This document shows, piece by piece, positions 24,607 through 33,596 of a stretch of 38,321 nucleotides of DNA. The position numbers were made by a program, and so were the translations under genes. Origin of the DNA: Gammaproteobacteria bacterium (GTDB lineage: Bacteria; Pseudomonadota; Gammaproteobacteria; UBA1113). Numbering within the stretch: the first letter of the stretch is position 1; every line of letters begins with the position of its first letter. The stretch is taken from contig JAJFKI010000070.1 in the NCBI GenBank assembly GCA_021773295.1, positions 1 through 38,321 on the forward strand, given 5' to 3'. Under the pieces are notes generated by a model that ran no database searches, was not told where the DNA came from, and saw only the letters and a list, made by a program, of their open reading frames with translations.

Positions 24607-24803
24607 GGGGCCCTCCAGTTGACTTATTTATTAGCAATAATTGAGAATGGTGATCAGTCTACTTGGAAATAGAGATGGGCTCAAGTGAGGTAAGATCTCG
24701 AGTCACCGCTAAGAATGACTTTAGGAAACCATCAAAATCATCGATGCAAGGCTAAAAGTGCTGAAAAATTTATCGCATTTAGACTATGAATTTGCCAACA
24801 TGG

Positions 24804-24812
24804 TGATATAAT
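24804..24812 (+). promoter_or_regulatory. Extended -10 promoter of the TPR-like gene
   Basis: TGA-TATAAT is a perfect TGn extended -10. No convincing -35 is present, as expected for extended -10 promoters. It lies 68 nt before the ATG at 24880. The rest of the 273-bp gap back to kbl holds nothing else I can assign. Confidence 0.5.
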
Positions 24813-24879
24813 GCTCTAGCCTAGGGCATTGAGTATTACTAAACGAAGACTGACAAAGAATAAATAGAGAAGGTGCTAT

Positions 24880-26454
24880 ATGAGTCAAGAAAAACTCTCC
24901 GATCAAGATAAAATTAAAGAGAAAGATAACAGATACCGCATGTTGGCAACCGATGCCTTTGCAAAAGGGGTTATCGCTTATAACATTAACAGCGACCAGT
25001 TGGATAAAGGTAACAACGACTGGTTGGATAAATCTATCCGACTTCAAGAAATTGCGATTAACTTTTACAAAAAAGTTACGTTAAAAAAAGCCCATGACTA
25101 TCACGAGATGGCAGATGTACATCAGCAACGTGTATTATGCTTTATCGCAAAAAAAACACCTGAAAAAGCATTGCAAGATCTTTTAGCTATTATCAATTGC
25201 ACCCAGCAAATGAATACAGCCAACAAAACTGATAAAGTATATTACTTAGACGCATTTGCTCATTTTAACCTAGCGTCCTTAAACACCCAGAATGAAAAAG
25301 ATTATGCGTACATTATTGACCATTGTTTCTTGGCAGCAAAAGCATTGGATGCAATTAATTGTAGTGACAGAGAGAACCGTGATTTTTCTCTGTTTAGAAA
25401 AATATATGGTTTATTAGGACAAACCTATTTAAATCATGGTGAATTTAAAAAGGCCCGAGTCTGCTTATTTAAAAGCTTACAATTTTCTCAATCAATACAC
25501 AATGCTGACAACTACGAGTTCATAGGACTCTTCAATGCGTATGCAAGCCTCTTTCAGTCTCAACCCAGTAGTCAGTCCGTTCTGGACATCGCCAAAATAG
25601 GTGTGTTTTGTTTTGCCGATGAAAAAGATCCCGACTTAAAGAAACTGCAAAGAATGTTTGAAAATATAGACATTATTTTTGAACGTCTTGAGACGTGCCC
25701 AGTAAATTATGGTGACGATATGCTGTGTGAGCATGAATTACTATATACTTTAATAATACAATTATATCATCACAATCGTGATCCCAAGTTTCCCAATAAA
25801 TATCTTTACGATCTTAACTCAATGTACGAAAACAAACTTCGTTATATGACCATTAAGCTAACTCAGCGTTTGCCGGATTTAGGGTATTCTGTTGATTCTA
25901 TAACAAAAAAAGAGTTAGCTAAAATTGCAAATGAGACAACACCAGAATCCAAGGGGCGTCATGTTAAGGTTATTCCATTGAAAGTACTTAGCAAAACAAA
26001 AGAGCCCCAAGCTAGCTGTTCATCCAGCGTACCGAGTTTCAGCAATGCTCACACATCCTCTTCCTCTAGTCTGTCTAGAGCTAATCACTCTGTTAGCGCT
26101 CCTTGCGTCTCAAGCACCAACAATTCATCCAGCGCTAGCCCCTCATCACCAATTGCTGCGACTACGATAACTACATTATTCACGCCACCACCCTCTAAAG
26201 TACAAGAAAAACCCATTCCTACCTACAGCAATAGTACCCGGTGGATCGATTTTATACGACAACTTAATATGCCTGAAATTTCCCTAGAATATAACCTTAT
26301 AGATGCGATCTGTGAGCATCAACGTAACACCTTAAATAAGGCATTCGATTCCATTATTGAGAACCTATCCAAAGAAAGTTCAGATGCGCTCCCTGTCCAA
26401 GAAGTACAAGATGAACCTGATAGGATTGTCAATCAACCATCATTCATTTCTTAG
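24880..26454 (+). CDS. TPR-like protein with Ser-rich segment, effector-like
   Basis: 524 residues. Residues ~1-360 are helical and repeat-like: LDKSIRLQEIAINFYKKVT, AFAHFNLASLNTQNEKDYA, and especially KIYGLLGQTYLNHGEFKKARVCLFKSLQ, which keeps the G-x-x-x-x-x-G-E/D-x-x-x-A-x-x-x-x-x-x-A spacing of a TPR. Residues ~375-450 are low-complexity and rich in Ser, Thr and Pro (SSSSSLSRAN, SSASPSSP) with the short string TTLFTPPPSK. The last ~75 residues are helical again. There is no signal peptide. AGAAGGTG lies 6 nt upstream of the ATG. The mix of TPR-like solenoid and Ser-rich linker resembles the three tandem paralogs in style, though no homology is visible. Protein-protein interaction is inferred. 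Confidence 0.55.
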   Translation: MSQEKLSDQDKIKEKDNRYRMLATDAFAKGVIAYNINSDQLDKGNNDWLDKSIRLQEIAINFYKKVTLKKAHDYHEMADVHQQRVLCFIAKKTPEKALQDLLAIINCTQQMNTANKTDKVYYLDAFAHFNLASLNTQNEKDYAYIIDHCFLAAKALDAINCSDRENRDFSLFRKIYGLLGQTYLNHGEFKKARVCLFKSLQFSQSIHNADNYEFIGLFNAYASLFQSQPSSQSVLDIAKIGVFCFADEKDPDLKKLQRMFENIDIIFERLETCPVNYGDDMLCEHELLYTLIIQLYHHNRDPKFPNKYLYDLNSMYENKLRYMTIKLTQRLPDLGYSVDSITKKELAKIANETTPESKGRHVKVIPLKVLSKTKEPQASCSSSVPSFSNAHTSSSSSLSRANHSVSAPCVSSTNNSSSASPSSPIAATTITTLFTPPPSKVQEKPIPTYSNSTRWIDFIRQLNMPEISLEYNLIDAICEHQRNTLNKAFDSIIENLSKESSDALPVQEVQDEPDRIVNQPSFIS

Positions 26455-26505
26455 TGTAACGTCATAGTATTGCATCTTTAACAAACACATAGCATACTAA
26501 CGCTT

Positions 26506-27516
26506 ATGATGGATTTAAATAAATTAGGCATTCTATGGACTGAGCGCAAGTATCGTTTTCGTTTACTGGTCGTTCTTGCTATTTTGTTTATTTATTTCTT
26601 TTACAACTTCATCGTTTATCATTTACCCTATTCACGTGATGCTTATGTTTACGCTCATACCATCAATGTCAATGCCCAAGTCCCTGGCCATGTAGAAAAA
26701 CTTTTCATCAAAGATAATCAAGCGGTTAAAAAAGGCCAGCTTCTATTTACCTTAGACAAACGCCCCTACGAATACGCCGTACAACAAGCCATGGCAGAAT
26801 TGAAACAAGCGAAAATTGAATACAAAAACATCCAAACGCGTATCAACTCCGTGATGCAAGCTTTACAACAAAAACAAGATTTATTTCAACTTGCCAAAGA
26901 TCATAAAAGTAAATATTTAAAACTGGGCCAGACAGGTGCCATCTCAGAAATCAAAGTTCTCGATATTATTTTTAAAACAGCAGCCCTGTCAGCGGAAGTC
27001 AGGCAAGCCCAATCACAATTGCTTATTGCCAAACAAAGCTTAACCCTAGCGCAAGTTGAACGCGCCAGCGCCGTTTTGAAAAAAGCACAATACAATTTAA
27101 ACCATGCTGCCGGTTATGCTGCTACCGATGGTTTAGTCACCAATTTTAATTTACGCGTGGGGGATTACGTTAAACGCGGCCAATCCTTGTTTGCACTCAT
27201 CGACACATCACGCTGGTGGGTGATCACCCGTTACCGTGAAACCGTGTTGCGAAAAATCAAGCCTGGCGATAAAGTTAGAGTACATATTGACATGTACCCA
27301 AATAAAACTTTTCACGGCACAGTTGACAGCATCGGCTGGGGGATTAACCGTGAGCAAGCATCAAAATCAGCAGCCATTTCCAGCTTGCCTTATCTTGAAG
27401 CCACAGAGTATTGGATTCGCATCGCGCAGCGCTTCCCTGTACGCATACTGATTACAGATGTGAATCCTAAATATCCTTTGCGCGTTGGGGCTAATGCAAA
27501 GACATACGTGTTATGA
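26506..27516 (+). CDS. HlyD/EmrA-type membrane fusion protein (AaeA-like)
   Basis: 336 residues. One N-terminal transmembrane helix (FRLLVVLAILFIYFFYNFIVYHL), then the biotinyl-lipoyl half VNAQVPGHVEKLFIKDNQAVKKGQLLFTLD. A long coiled-coil hairpin follows (~80-190), then the second lipoyl half AATDGLVTNFNLRVGDYVKRGQSLFALID and a beta-barrel part. This is the periplasmic adaptor of a tripartite efflux pump. ATGs at 26506 and 26509 both lack a clear Shine-Dalgarno. A possible TTGCAT-17-CATACT promoter ends at 26498, which would leave almost no leader. It overlaps the FUSC gene as ATGA. No outer membrane channel is in the window. Confidence 0.85.
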   Translation: MMDLNKLGILWTERKYRFRLLVVLAILFIYFFYNFIVYHLPYSRDAYVYAHTINVNAQVPGHVEKLFIKDNQAVKKGQLLFTLDKRPYEYAVQQAMAELKQAKIEYKNIQTRINSVMQALQQKQDLFQLAKDHKSKYLKLGQTGAISEIKVLDIIFKTAALSAEVRQAQSQLLIAKQSLTLAQVERASAVLKKAQYNLNHAAGYAATDGLVTNFNLRVGDYVKRGQSLFALIDTSRWWVITRYRETVLRKIKPGDKVRVHIDMYPNKTFHGTVDSIGWGINREQASKSAAISSLPYLEATEYWIRIAQRFPVRILITDVNPKYPLRVGANAKTYVL

Positions 27517-29660
27517 ATACGATTTTAGCGTGTCTTGATGCTAACATGCGCTATGGGATACGCACGGCATGCGCTATTGTCCTTGCCACTTTTGTCAGTT
27601 TGTTTTTTCATTTTCAAGATCCCTTTTGGGCAGCTATTACGGCTGCAGTGGTAATGATGCCAACCTTAGGTGCAAACCTAGAGCGTGGCGGTTCACGTTT
27701 AATAGGCACATTTCTCGGCGGTGTGTTAGGTTTTATTACTGCGGGTTTTGTGATTCATAGTTATGTTTTATTTTTATTAGCCATCTTCTTGTTTGTTGGT
27801 GGCGCTCTGTTTTTGTCATTCACAACGAAAAGGCCCTATGCTTATGTCATGTTAGGCATAACCGCTTATATGATTTTAGGGGAGTTAGTTTATAAGCATG
27901 AACAAATTTTTCAAATTACCATATGGCGCATCACTGATATTACAGTAGGAGTATTGAGTGCTTGGCTAGTCTCTTACTTTGTTTTCCCTCTTCGCTCTAA
28001 AGATATTATGATTAAAAAAATAAGAGCAAGCTATGGAGGCTGCGTTGAATATTTTGATTACGTCATGCAGTTATACTTACAGCAACAACCAGCAACAGAC
28101 AATACTGATTATAAAACCATTCTAGATAATTTGAATGCCGCAGAAGAACTTATTGGTCAGTCTAAGGTAGAGTTGACGACAACCACATCAGAGCATGTAA
28201 TGATTAATCGTATGCTGTTATCGCTAAAGCGCATCACTCGTCAAATTCGCAATTTAGACAGTCAATTTCAAACATCTCAGCAATATCAATTACTGAACCA
28301 TCCAAAACTTAACATAGCATCTGTTATTAAACCCATTGAAACCTGTTTAAAAGATTTGAATACACTATCACCTAATGCAACCGCTTGTATTTCAGTTTGT
28401 CACGACATGTTAAGCAGCATAGCAGCCTGCACCGAACGTTTTCATCAATTACGTGAGCAAGGCATTGTTAAGCAATTCCCCGTCGAAGATGCCATGCAAG
28501 CTCATAGCTTCATTGGTAATATCAATGCACTAGCTCATGAAATAGAAAACTTAATGTTAAACATGCCGGATGAAAAAACCATAGAACAACAAAAGAGAAT
28601 TATCGAAAACACATCATTTTTTAATTTTAGTGAAAAAGAAGAAGCTATAAAACAAAGCATCAAAGGTGGATTAAGTGCCGTGTTAGCCATGGTCATTTGG
28701 GTTTTTACCGATTGGCCTGGCGGCCTGCAAGGGATTGTTTCAGCCACGATCGTTTCCGCACAGAAAAATATTTATGATTCACAATTAATGGGTGAGTTAC
28801 GTTTATTAGGCTGTTTATTTGGCGGTGGTGCAGGAATTATTGCTTTATACTTCATTCACTTTAATCTTAGCACCCTACTGTTATTTATGTTCATCGTGTG
28901 CAGCTTTTTTGCTTGGTTGACCTTAAAAAGTAAAACCTACGGCTATGGTGCCATCCAAGCAAACTTTGCTTTTATCTTAGCAATCGTCCACTCACCAGGC
29001 CCAGCGACTGAATTATCTGCACCCTTGGAACGAGTGGCTGGTATTGTTTTAGGAATAACGGCCGCCATGATTGTCGCAAAATTTTTATGGCCCACACACC
29101 CTAAGCGTTTACTTAATCGTGGAATTCTAGATGCTTTAACAAAAATAAAAACCATGTCTCATGCGCTTTGTCAGCAGAAGATAACGGATCAGGATAAAAA
29201 TATCCAAGACAGAATTGCCATTAACACCCTCATCAAACGCAATCGAACCTTATTAAACACCATTCAGGTATATCATCACGAAGAGCATGACTATGTCATC
29301 ACAGCACAAAAAAACTTAAATTTATTAAGCGAGTTAGTCACCAATCTTTACAGCATGATCGATAATATTGATTATGAAAAGGCAAAAACCAGTGCCGAGA
29401 CTTATCATTTATCCTTACAACAATTACTCGATGAAACCAATACCTGCATCGAACAATTAAACCTTGAAGAAAATAAGATTTTGTTCCCTAAAAGTAGTAC
29501 TAACCAACTAGAAACTCTCAAATCACACCTCAAACAAAGCTTACAACAAATCCGCCAACAAGCCCGCACTCAAGGCACCCCAACTCGCGAAATCACTCAT
29601 TTATTTAAATTCCTGAATGATAGCCAGCAATTATTGAATTTGTTACTAAATAAATCGTGA
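27513..29660 (+). CDS. FUSC-family transporter (AaeB-like aromatic acid exporter)
   Basis: 715 residues, in the AaeB range. Two membrane blocks of about six helices (from residue ~10 to 160 and ~385 to 530) are each followed by a cytoplasmic helical domain, the duplicated FUSC layout. Conserved starts: RTACAIVLATFVSLFFHFQDPFWAAITAAVVMMPTLGA in the first block and KGGLSAVLAMVIWVFTDWPGGLQG in the second. Partner of the HlyD-type protein just upstream. AaeB members export aromatic carboxylic acids or weak acids, but the substrate here is unknown. A two-component system follows after 55 nt and may control it. Confidence 0.85.
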   Translation: MNTILACLDANMRYGIRTACAIVLATFVSLFFHFQDPFWAAITAAVVMMPTLGANLERGGSRLIGTFLGGVLGFITAGFVIHSYVLFLLAIFLFVGGALFLSFTTKRPYAYVMLGITAYMILGELVYKHEQIFQITIWRITDITVGVLSAWLVSYFVFPLRSKDIMIKKIRASYGGCVEYFDYVMQLYLQQQPATDNTDYKTILDNLNAAEELIGQSKVELTTTTSEHVMINRMLLSLKRITRQIRNLDSQFQTSQQYQLLNHPKLNIASVIKPIETCLKDLNTLSPNATACISVCHDMLSSIAACTERFHQLREQGIVKQFPVEDAMQAHSFIGNINALAHEIENLMLNMPDEKTIEQQKRIIENTSFFNFSEKEEAIKQSIKGGLSAVLAMVIWVFTDWPGGLQGIVSATIVSAQKNIYDSQLMGELRLLGCLFGGGAGIIALYFIHFNLSTLLLFMFIVCSFFAWLTLKSKTYGYGAIQANFAFILAIVHSPGPATELSAPLERVAGIVLGITAAMIVAKFLWPTHPKRLLNRGILDALTKIKTMSHALCQQKITDQDKNIQDRIAINTLIKRNRTLLNTIQVYHHEEHDYVITAQKNLNLLSELVTNLYSMIDNIDYEKAKTSAETYHLSLQQLLDETNTCIEQLNLEENKILFPKSSTNQLETLKSHLKQSLQQIRQQARTQGTPTREITHLFKFLNDSQQLLNLLLNKS

Positions 29661-29715
29661 AATTATAAAATATATGTAATAGAATATGCGCAACTAAAAA
29701 CATAGGATTATCCGT

Positions 29716-30459
29716 ATGGATGAGCAAAATCCGCGCTTATTAATTGTCGATGATGATAAAGAAATTCGTGAATTATTAGCGAATTTTCTTAGTAGATATG
29801 GCTACTTAGTTTCTGCGGCAGCGAATGGCAAAGATATGTTTGCACAATTAGCAAGGCATACGTTTGATTTAATCATTTTAGACATCATGATGCCTGGTGA
29901 CGATGGTTTTAGCCTCTGCAAACAATTACGCAAGGATTCTAATTTACCGATTATCATGCTCTCGGCCATCGGTGAAGAAACCGATCGCATCATTGGACTT
30001 GAAGTGGGTGCAGATGACTATTTACCGAAACCCTTTAATCCCAGAGAATTAGTCGCCAGGATTAAAGCCGTGTTGCGCCGCAGTCAGCATCCCATTGAGC
30101 CCGAGCCCCAAAGCACAACCAGTGACAGTGATACCGTAGTATTTTGTAATTGGATTATTGACAAAGGTACGCGTAAATTGCTCAACCCTGAGGGGATAGA
30201 AATTATTTTAAGCGCCGGTGAATATACCTTATTAGTTGCTTTTCTCGATCACCCAAGGCGGGTATTGAGTCGTGATCAATTATTAGAAATCACCCATAAC
30301 CGTAGTGCGGGTCCCTTTGATCGCAGTATCGACATTCAAGTCAGTCGCCTGCGACAAAAAATTGAAGTCGATCCGAAGCAACCAGAACTCATTAAAACCG
30401 TGCGTGGCGGTGGTTATATGTTCACTGCCAAAGTAACACCTCAGGCATGTCATGCTTAA
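29716..30459 (+). CDS. OmpR-family response regulator
   Basis: 247 residues. Receiver domain (~7-125) with acidic pair VDDDKE, phospho-acceptor D56 (LIILDIMMPGDDGF), the Ser switch (PIIMLSA) and the conserved Lys (DDYLPKPFNPREL). The C-terminal winged helix has AGPFDRSIDIQVSRLRQKIEVDP and TVRGGGYMF, close to OmpR. AGGA precedes the ATG. It overlaps the kinase by 8 nt. It sits behind a FUSC/HlyD pump, so pump control is possible. It is not obviously PmrA. Confidence 0.9.
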   Translation: MDEQNPRLLIVDDDKEIRELLANFLSRYGYLVSAAANGKDMFAQLARHTFDLIILDIMMPGDDGFSLCKQLRKDSNLPIIMLSAIGEETDRIIGLEVGADDYLPKPFNPRELVARIKAVLRRSQHPIEPEPQSTTSDSDTVVFCNWIIDKGTRKLLNPEGIEIILSAGEYTLLVAFLDHPRRVLSRDQLLEITHNRSAGPFDRSIDIQVSRLRQKIEVDPKQPELIKTVRGGGYMFTAKVTPQACHA

Positions 30460-31714
30460 GCAATTTTTGCCAACCCTCTCTAAACATAAATTCATCATCA
30501 CTGGTTTTTGCTTAATGATCATGATTCATATCTTAATGCTAGTGATTTTTTCTCGCCACAATTCTGGCACTGAATATAAAGTCAATCGTGATGTGTTAGC
30601 ACGGCAAGCAATTAACTTGATTCAAACGGTGCAAACCACCCCCATCGAACAACAAAATAAATTAGTCGAAAAAATTAATTTGCCGAACTTTACGGTAGAC
30701 CTTGGGCCCAAAGCAACGAATCCAGTACATTTTGAAAAAACCAGCTTATGGCAAGTCTTAGTTAAAATCAGTGATCAAAAACCTAATATTAAATTTTCCT
30801 ATTTATTAAGCCCCGATCGTTGGCTCAATATTGCTGTTGAAATTGAACCCTCTAGTTTGGAGTTGCAGACCCTGTTATTCAGTTTAGAAACCCTATTGAT
30901 ACTAATCACCATCTTTATTCTCTGGCTCATTAATCGCTACACAGTACCTATCCAGCGCTTTAGCCTTAATGCCGATCGCTTCGGCGTTGATTTGCAAACC
31001 CAACTCTTGCCAGAAAAAGGACCGAAGGTTGTGATGAAACTTTCGCGCGCCATGAATCGTATGCAGGAGCGGATCAGAAACTTAATCCAAGGTCGCACAC
31101 AAATGTTGGCCGCACTATCCCATGATTTACGCACACCAATTACCCGTTTAAAACTACGATCACTCTCGATTGACGATGAAACCATACAACATAAAATGGT
31201 CCACGACTTAGATGAAATGGAAGCAATGATTGCGGAAACGCTCTCCTTTGCAAAACATGATAATCACAAGGAACAATATGGTTTAATCAATTTAAATTCC
31301 TTACTCTCTTCCGTGTGTGAGGATTTTCAAGATACGGGCCATGACGTACAGTTTGATAATTGCAACCACCCACTCGCCATCCGCGGTGGATCTATTGCCT
31401 TAAGACGGGTTTTTTCAAACTTAATTAACAATGCCATTAAATATGGGAAAAGTGCGCAACTAAGCTTACACCATCTCGGCGATGAAGCCATGTGCTTTGT
31501 GGATGATGACGGTCCTGGCTTGCCTACCGAACAATATGAAAGTGTCTTTTTACCCTTTTACCGCGCAGAATCCTCACGCTCACGCTTAACCGGCGGCACA
31601 GGTCTTGGCTTAGCCGTAGCAAAGGATATCATCCAAGCCCATGGCGGCGACATTTCCCTTGATAAAGGACCAACTGGCGGGCTAAGAGTTATTGTTAAAT
31701 TACCGTTGGGGTAA
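30452..31714 (+). CDS. EnvZ-type sensor histidine kinase
   Basis: 420 residues. Two transmembrane helices (~14-34 FIITGFCLMIMIHILMLVIF and ~137-160 TLLFSLETLLILITIFILWLI) flank a ~100-residue periplasmic sensor. A HAMP-like linker follows, then the HisKA motif MLAALSHDLRTPITRLKLRS with phospho-His H224. The ATPase domain shows the N box (RVFSNLINNAIKYG), G1 (VDDDGPGLP) and G2 (GGTGLGLAVAKDI). It is the cognate partner of the overlapping response regulator. The signal is unknown. Confidence 0.9.
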   Translation: MLKQFLPTLSKHKFIITGFCLMIMIHILMLVIFSRHNSGTEYKVNRDVLARQAINLIQTVQTTPIEQQNKLVEKINLPNFTVDLGPKATNPVHFEKTSLWQVLVKISDQKPNIKFSYLLSPDRWLNIAVEIEPSSLELQTLLFSLETLLILITIFILWLINRYTVPIQRFSLNADRFGVDLQTQLLPEKGPKVVMKLSRAMNRMQERIRNLIQGRTQMLAALSHDLRTPITRLKLRSLSIDDETIQHKMVHDLDEMEAMIAETLSFAKHDNHKEQYGLINLNSLLSSVCEDFQDTGHDVQFDNCNHPLAIRGGSIALRRVFSNLINNAIKYGKSAQLSLHHLGDEAMCFVDDDGPGLPTEQYESVFLPFYRAESSRSRLTGGTGLGLAVAKDIIQAHGGDISLDKGPTGGLRVIVKLPLG

Positions 31715-31728
31715 GCCTCTTCCAAAAT

Positions 31729-31767
31729 CAATTACTCAGTTTTCCTGCAGGCAATTACTCAGTTTTC
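31729..31767. repeat. 16-bp direct repeat after the sensor kinase
   Basis: CAATTACTCAGTTTTC occurs at 31729-31744 and again at 31752-31767, separated by 7 bp. It lies in the 115-bp gap between convergent genes. It could be a decayed mobile-element end or a small tandem duplication. Confidence 0.5.
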
Positions 31768-31829
31768 GTGTCGAAAATTGGTTTTTAGCTTATGTTAATT
31801 CGCCACCATATCATTAGCCGACCCCTTGA

Positions 31830-33380
31830 TTATTGTATCAACATAGCCGGTGCATATGCGTTCACATGCTTTTCTACCTGTTGCAAACCTAAAGGTTCAA
31901 ATAGGCAGGTTTCGATGTATTCTGTTAGCTTGGCTTTTTTTCTATCGCTCAATACGGCTAAACGGCGTTGCTTGGTATACGTTCTAGCGCGGTGGATAAT
32001 AGCTCGCATTAATTTCTTTTGATCCACTCTTGCGCCTGCGACTAAGCCGCGTGTTTGCATGAGTTGTGGCAAAACGAAATGTTTTGAAAGATAGCACAGC
32101 AAACCTAGATGACTGCGTCCTTTGCCGCGATTACATTCAAACATGGGAATGCCGCCTGTATCTTTGTAGTGTTTATAAGCAATATCGATGGCTTTATCTA
32201 ATTCTATTACCGATACATCTGCCGTACGATCTTTCATTTTGATATGTACAACCTCAACACCAGAATCTCTCCATTCTTTGTTAGTAATAGCATCATCTGA
32301 TCCTTGAATCATAACTTCATGATCCTCTTTCATGCGAACATTAACACCCAGGTTTTTTCCTTTACTTTCTAAATGTGCGTTTAATTCGTCTTTATCGTTG
32401 TGAGCCAAATGACCAGATAATATCGCAATCGTGCCTAGCTCAACATCTTCGATGGGGGTCCACTTGTCATAAACAAAAAACAATAAACGATTTAACCGTA
32501 GCGTGGTCTCATATTTTGGAATATTAAATTCATCCAAACCTCTACCCGTAACATCACGATCATAACGATGGGCTTGTCGTGCTAGAGCTTTCGCCTGGTC
32601 GAGAGAGCCTCTAGCACTGAGCCCGTTACTTTTATCGCTGAGTCGGCGCACAAAGTCTACGGCCCTGCGAAACCAACGTGCGACAATGTTTTCTTTAGGA
32701 AGGTTGTTTTTCATTACTGATGCAATGCTAGTGAATTTAGCATAGTGAAAATTTAATCTGTGATTGGCTTGTTGTGACGTGTGACTTTTCATAGCATCAC
32801 TCCATACTTGCTGCTGTAATAATTTTAAATCCTCTGTGCACAACAGTTCCTTATTGTCATCCGAAACGTCGATATAGTGTATTGCCGGTTCTAATACATA
32901 AAGATTAAATAAATGAAACCGCATTTTTTCTAAAATAAATGTTGCGCGGGGTAATTCTTTTTGTAAGCGTTGTAACTCACTACACGTTTTAAGACCGCGC
33001 TCTTGGAGTGCTTTTTTTATTTGATCAATGCCAAAGGGTAACTCAGCGACTAACTTCGCCACAAAGGCAAACAACCAATTAAAAACCACTTTTCGTTTAT
33101 TGAGCCCTGTTAAGTTATTTACGAGGGGTGCTTGGGTGAATTGCTTTAATAGCTTCATGATAAAATCTTCATCAAACTCGGCGACGGTTTCACCATCACC
33201 TTCAACTAGCTTATCGGCATACAGCAATTTATCCAGTAAGCCTAGCTCCTTATCTGTATTGTGCAGACGATGAGCAAACTCTTCGGCATCACAATTTTTT
33301 GCCAAGTCATGTAAAAACGGAATAATAGCCTGGTAAGTTAATCCATAAGTAGCAGCTTTTTGAGTCATGGGTTGCGACAT
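31830..33380 (-). CDS. Putative protein tyrosine/dual-specificity phosphatase, effector-like
   Basis: 516 residues from the ATG at 33380 (AAGG 9-12 nt upstream); a frame extension to 33452 would use GTG. The N-terminal ~300 residues are helical and unassigned. Residues ~325-450 look like a PTP/DSP fold: LGTIAILSGHLAHNDKDELNAHLE, then NLGVNVRMKEDHEV, GVEVVHIKMKDRTADVS (candidate general-acid Asp), and finally MFECNRGKGRSHLGLLCYL. The last contains C-x5-R with C416 and R422, as in the HCxxGxxR phosphate-binding loop, but with Glu before the Cys instead of the usual His. It is isolated from other genes, has no signal peptide, and is divergent from the gcv operon. Phosphatase activity and secretion are inferred. 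Confidence 0.55.
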   Translation of the reverse strand: MSQPMTQKAATYGLTYQAIIPFLHDLAKNCDAEEFAHRLHNTDKELGLLDKLLYADKLVEGDGETVAEFDEDFIMKLLKQFTQAPLVNNLTGLNKRKVVFNWLFAFVAKLVAELPFGIDQIKKALQERGLKTCSELQRLQKELPRATFILEKMRFHLFNLYVLEPAIHYIDVSDDNKELLCTEDLKLLQQQVWSDAMKSHTSQQANHRLNFHYAKFTSIASVMKNNLPKENIVARWFRRAVDFVRRLSDKSNGLSARGSLDQAKALARQAHRYDRDVTGRGLDEFNIPKYETTLRLNRLLFFVYDKWTPIEDVELGTIAILSGHLAHNDKDELNAHLESKGKNLGVNVRMKEDHEVMIQGSDDAITNKEWRDSGVEVVHIKMKDRTADVSVIELDKAIDIAYKHYKDTGGIPMFECNRGKGRSHLGLLCYLSKHFVLPQLMQTRGLVAGARVDQKKLMRAIIHRARTYTKQRRLAVLSDRKKAKLTEYIETCLFEPLGLQQVEKHVNAYAPAMLIQ

Positions 33381-33461
33381 GTCCTTTGCCTTATTGATAA
33401 AATAACTAGTAAATAATGTAGCAGCCGATCGTAACAGAACGATATTTCCCACCCCTTATTT

Positions 33462-33478
33462 TGTAACAGTCTGTAACA
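33462..33478. promoter_or_regulatory. Direct repeat TGTAACA between the phosphatase-like gene and gcvT
   Basis: TGTAACA at 33462-33468 and 33472-33478, 10 bp apart start to start, with a further GTAACAG at 33431. One-turn spacing on the same face of the helix is typical of tandem regulator sites. It is between divergent promoters. No regulator can be named. Confidence 0.3.
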
Positions 33479-33501
33479 ACTGGTGATTATTCTTCCCCTT
33501 G

Positions 33502-33529
33502 TTGCGGGAATGATTAGGGTGGGTATAGT
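33502..33529 (+). promoter_or_regulatory. Putative promoter of the gcv operon
   Basis: TTGCGG (33502-33507), 16-nt spacer, TATAGT (33524-33529). The leader to the gcvT ATG is about 60 nt, too short for a glycine riboswitch, and no riboswitch-like core was seen. Confidence 0.45.
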
Positions 33530-33596
33530 AAGCCTTGCTCCTAATTATTGTTTCGAGGATAATGCGGCCTATTACTTATTAATAATGGACATAATC

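Noticed and set aside
29716..30459. Response regulator as PmrA itself
   Set aside because: Its C-terminal domain looks closer to OmpR, and it is linked to an EnvZ-like kinase and a FUSC pump; nothing ties it to the CTTAA elements.
33453..33596. Glycine riboswitch upstream of gcvT
   Set aside because: Looked for because gcv operons often carry one; the leader is only ~60-140 nt and no conserved aptamer core is seen.
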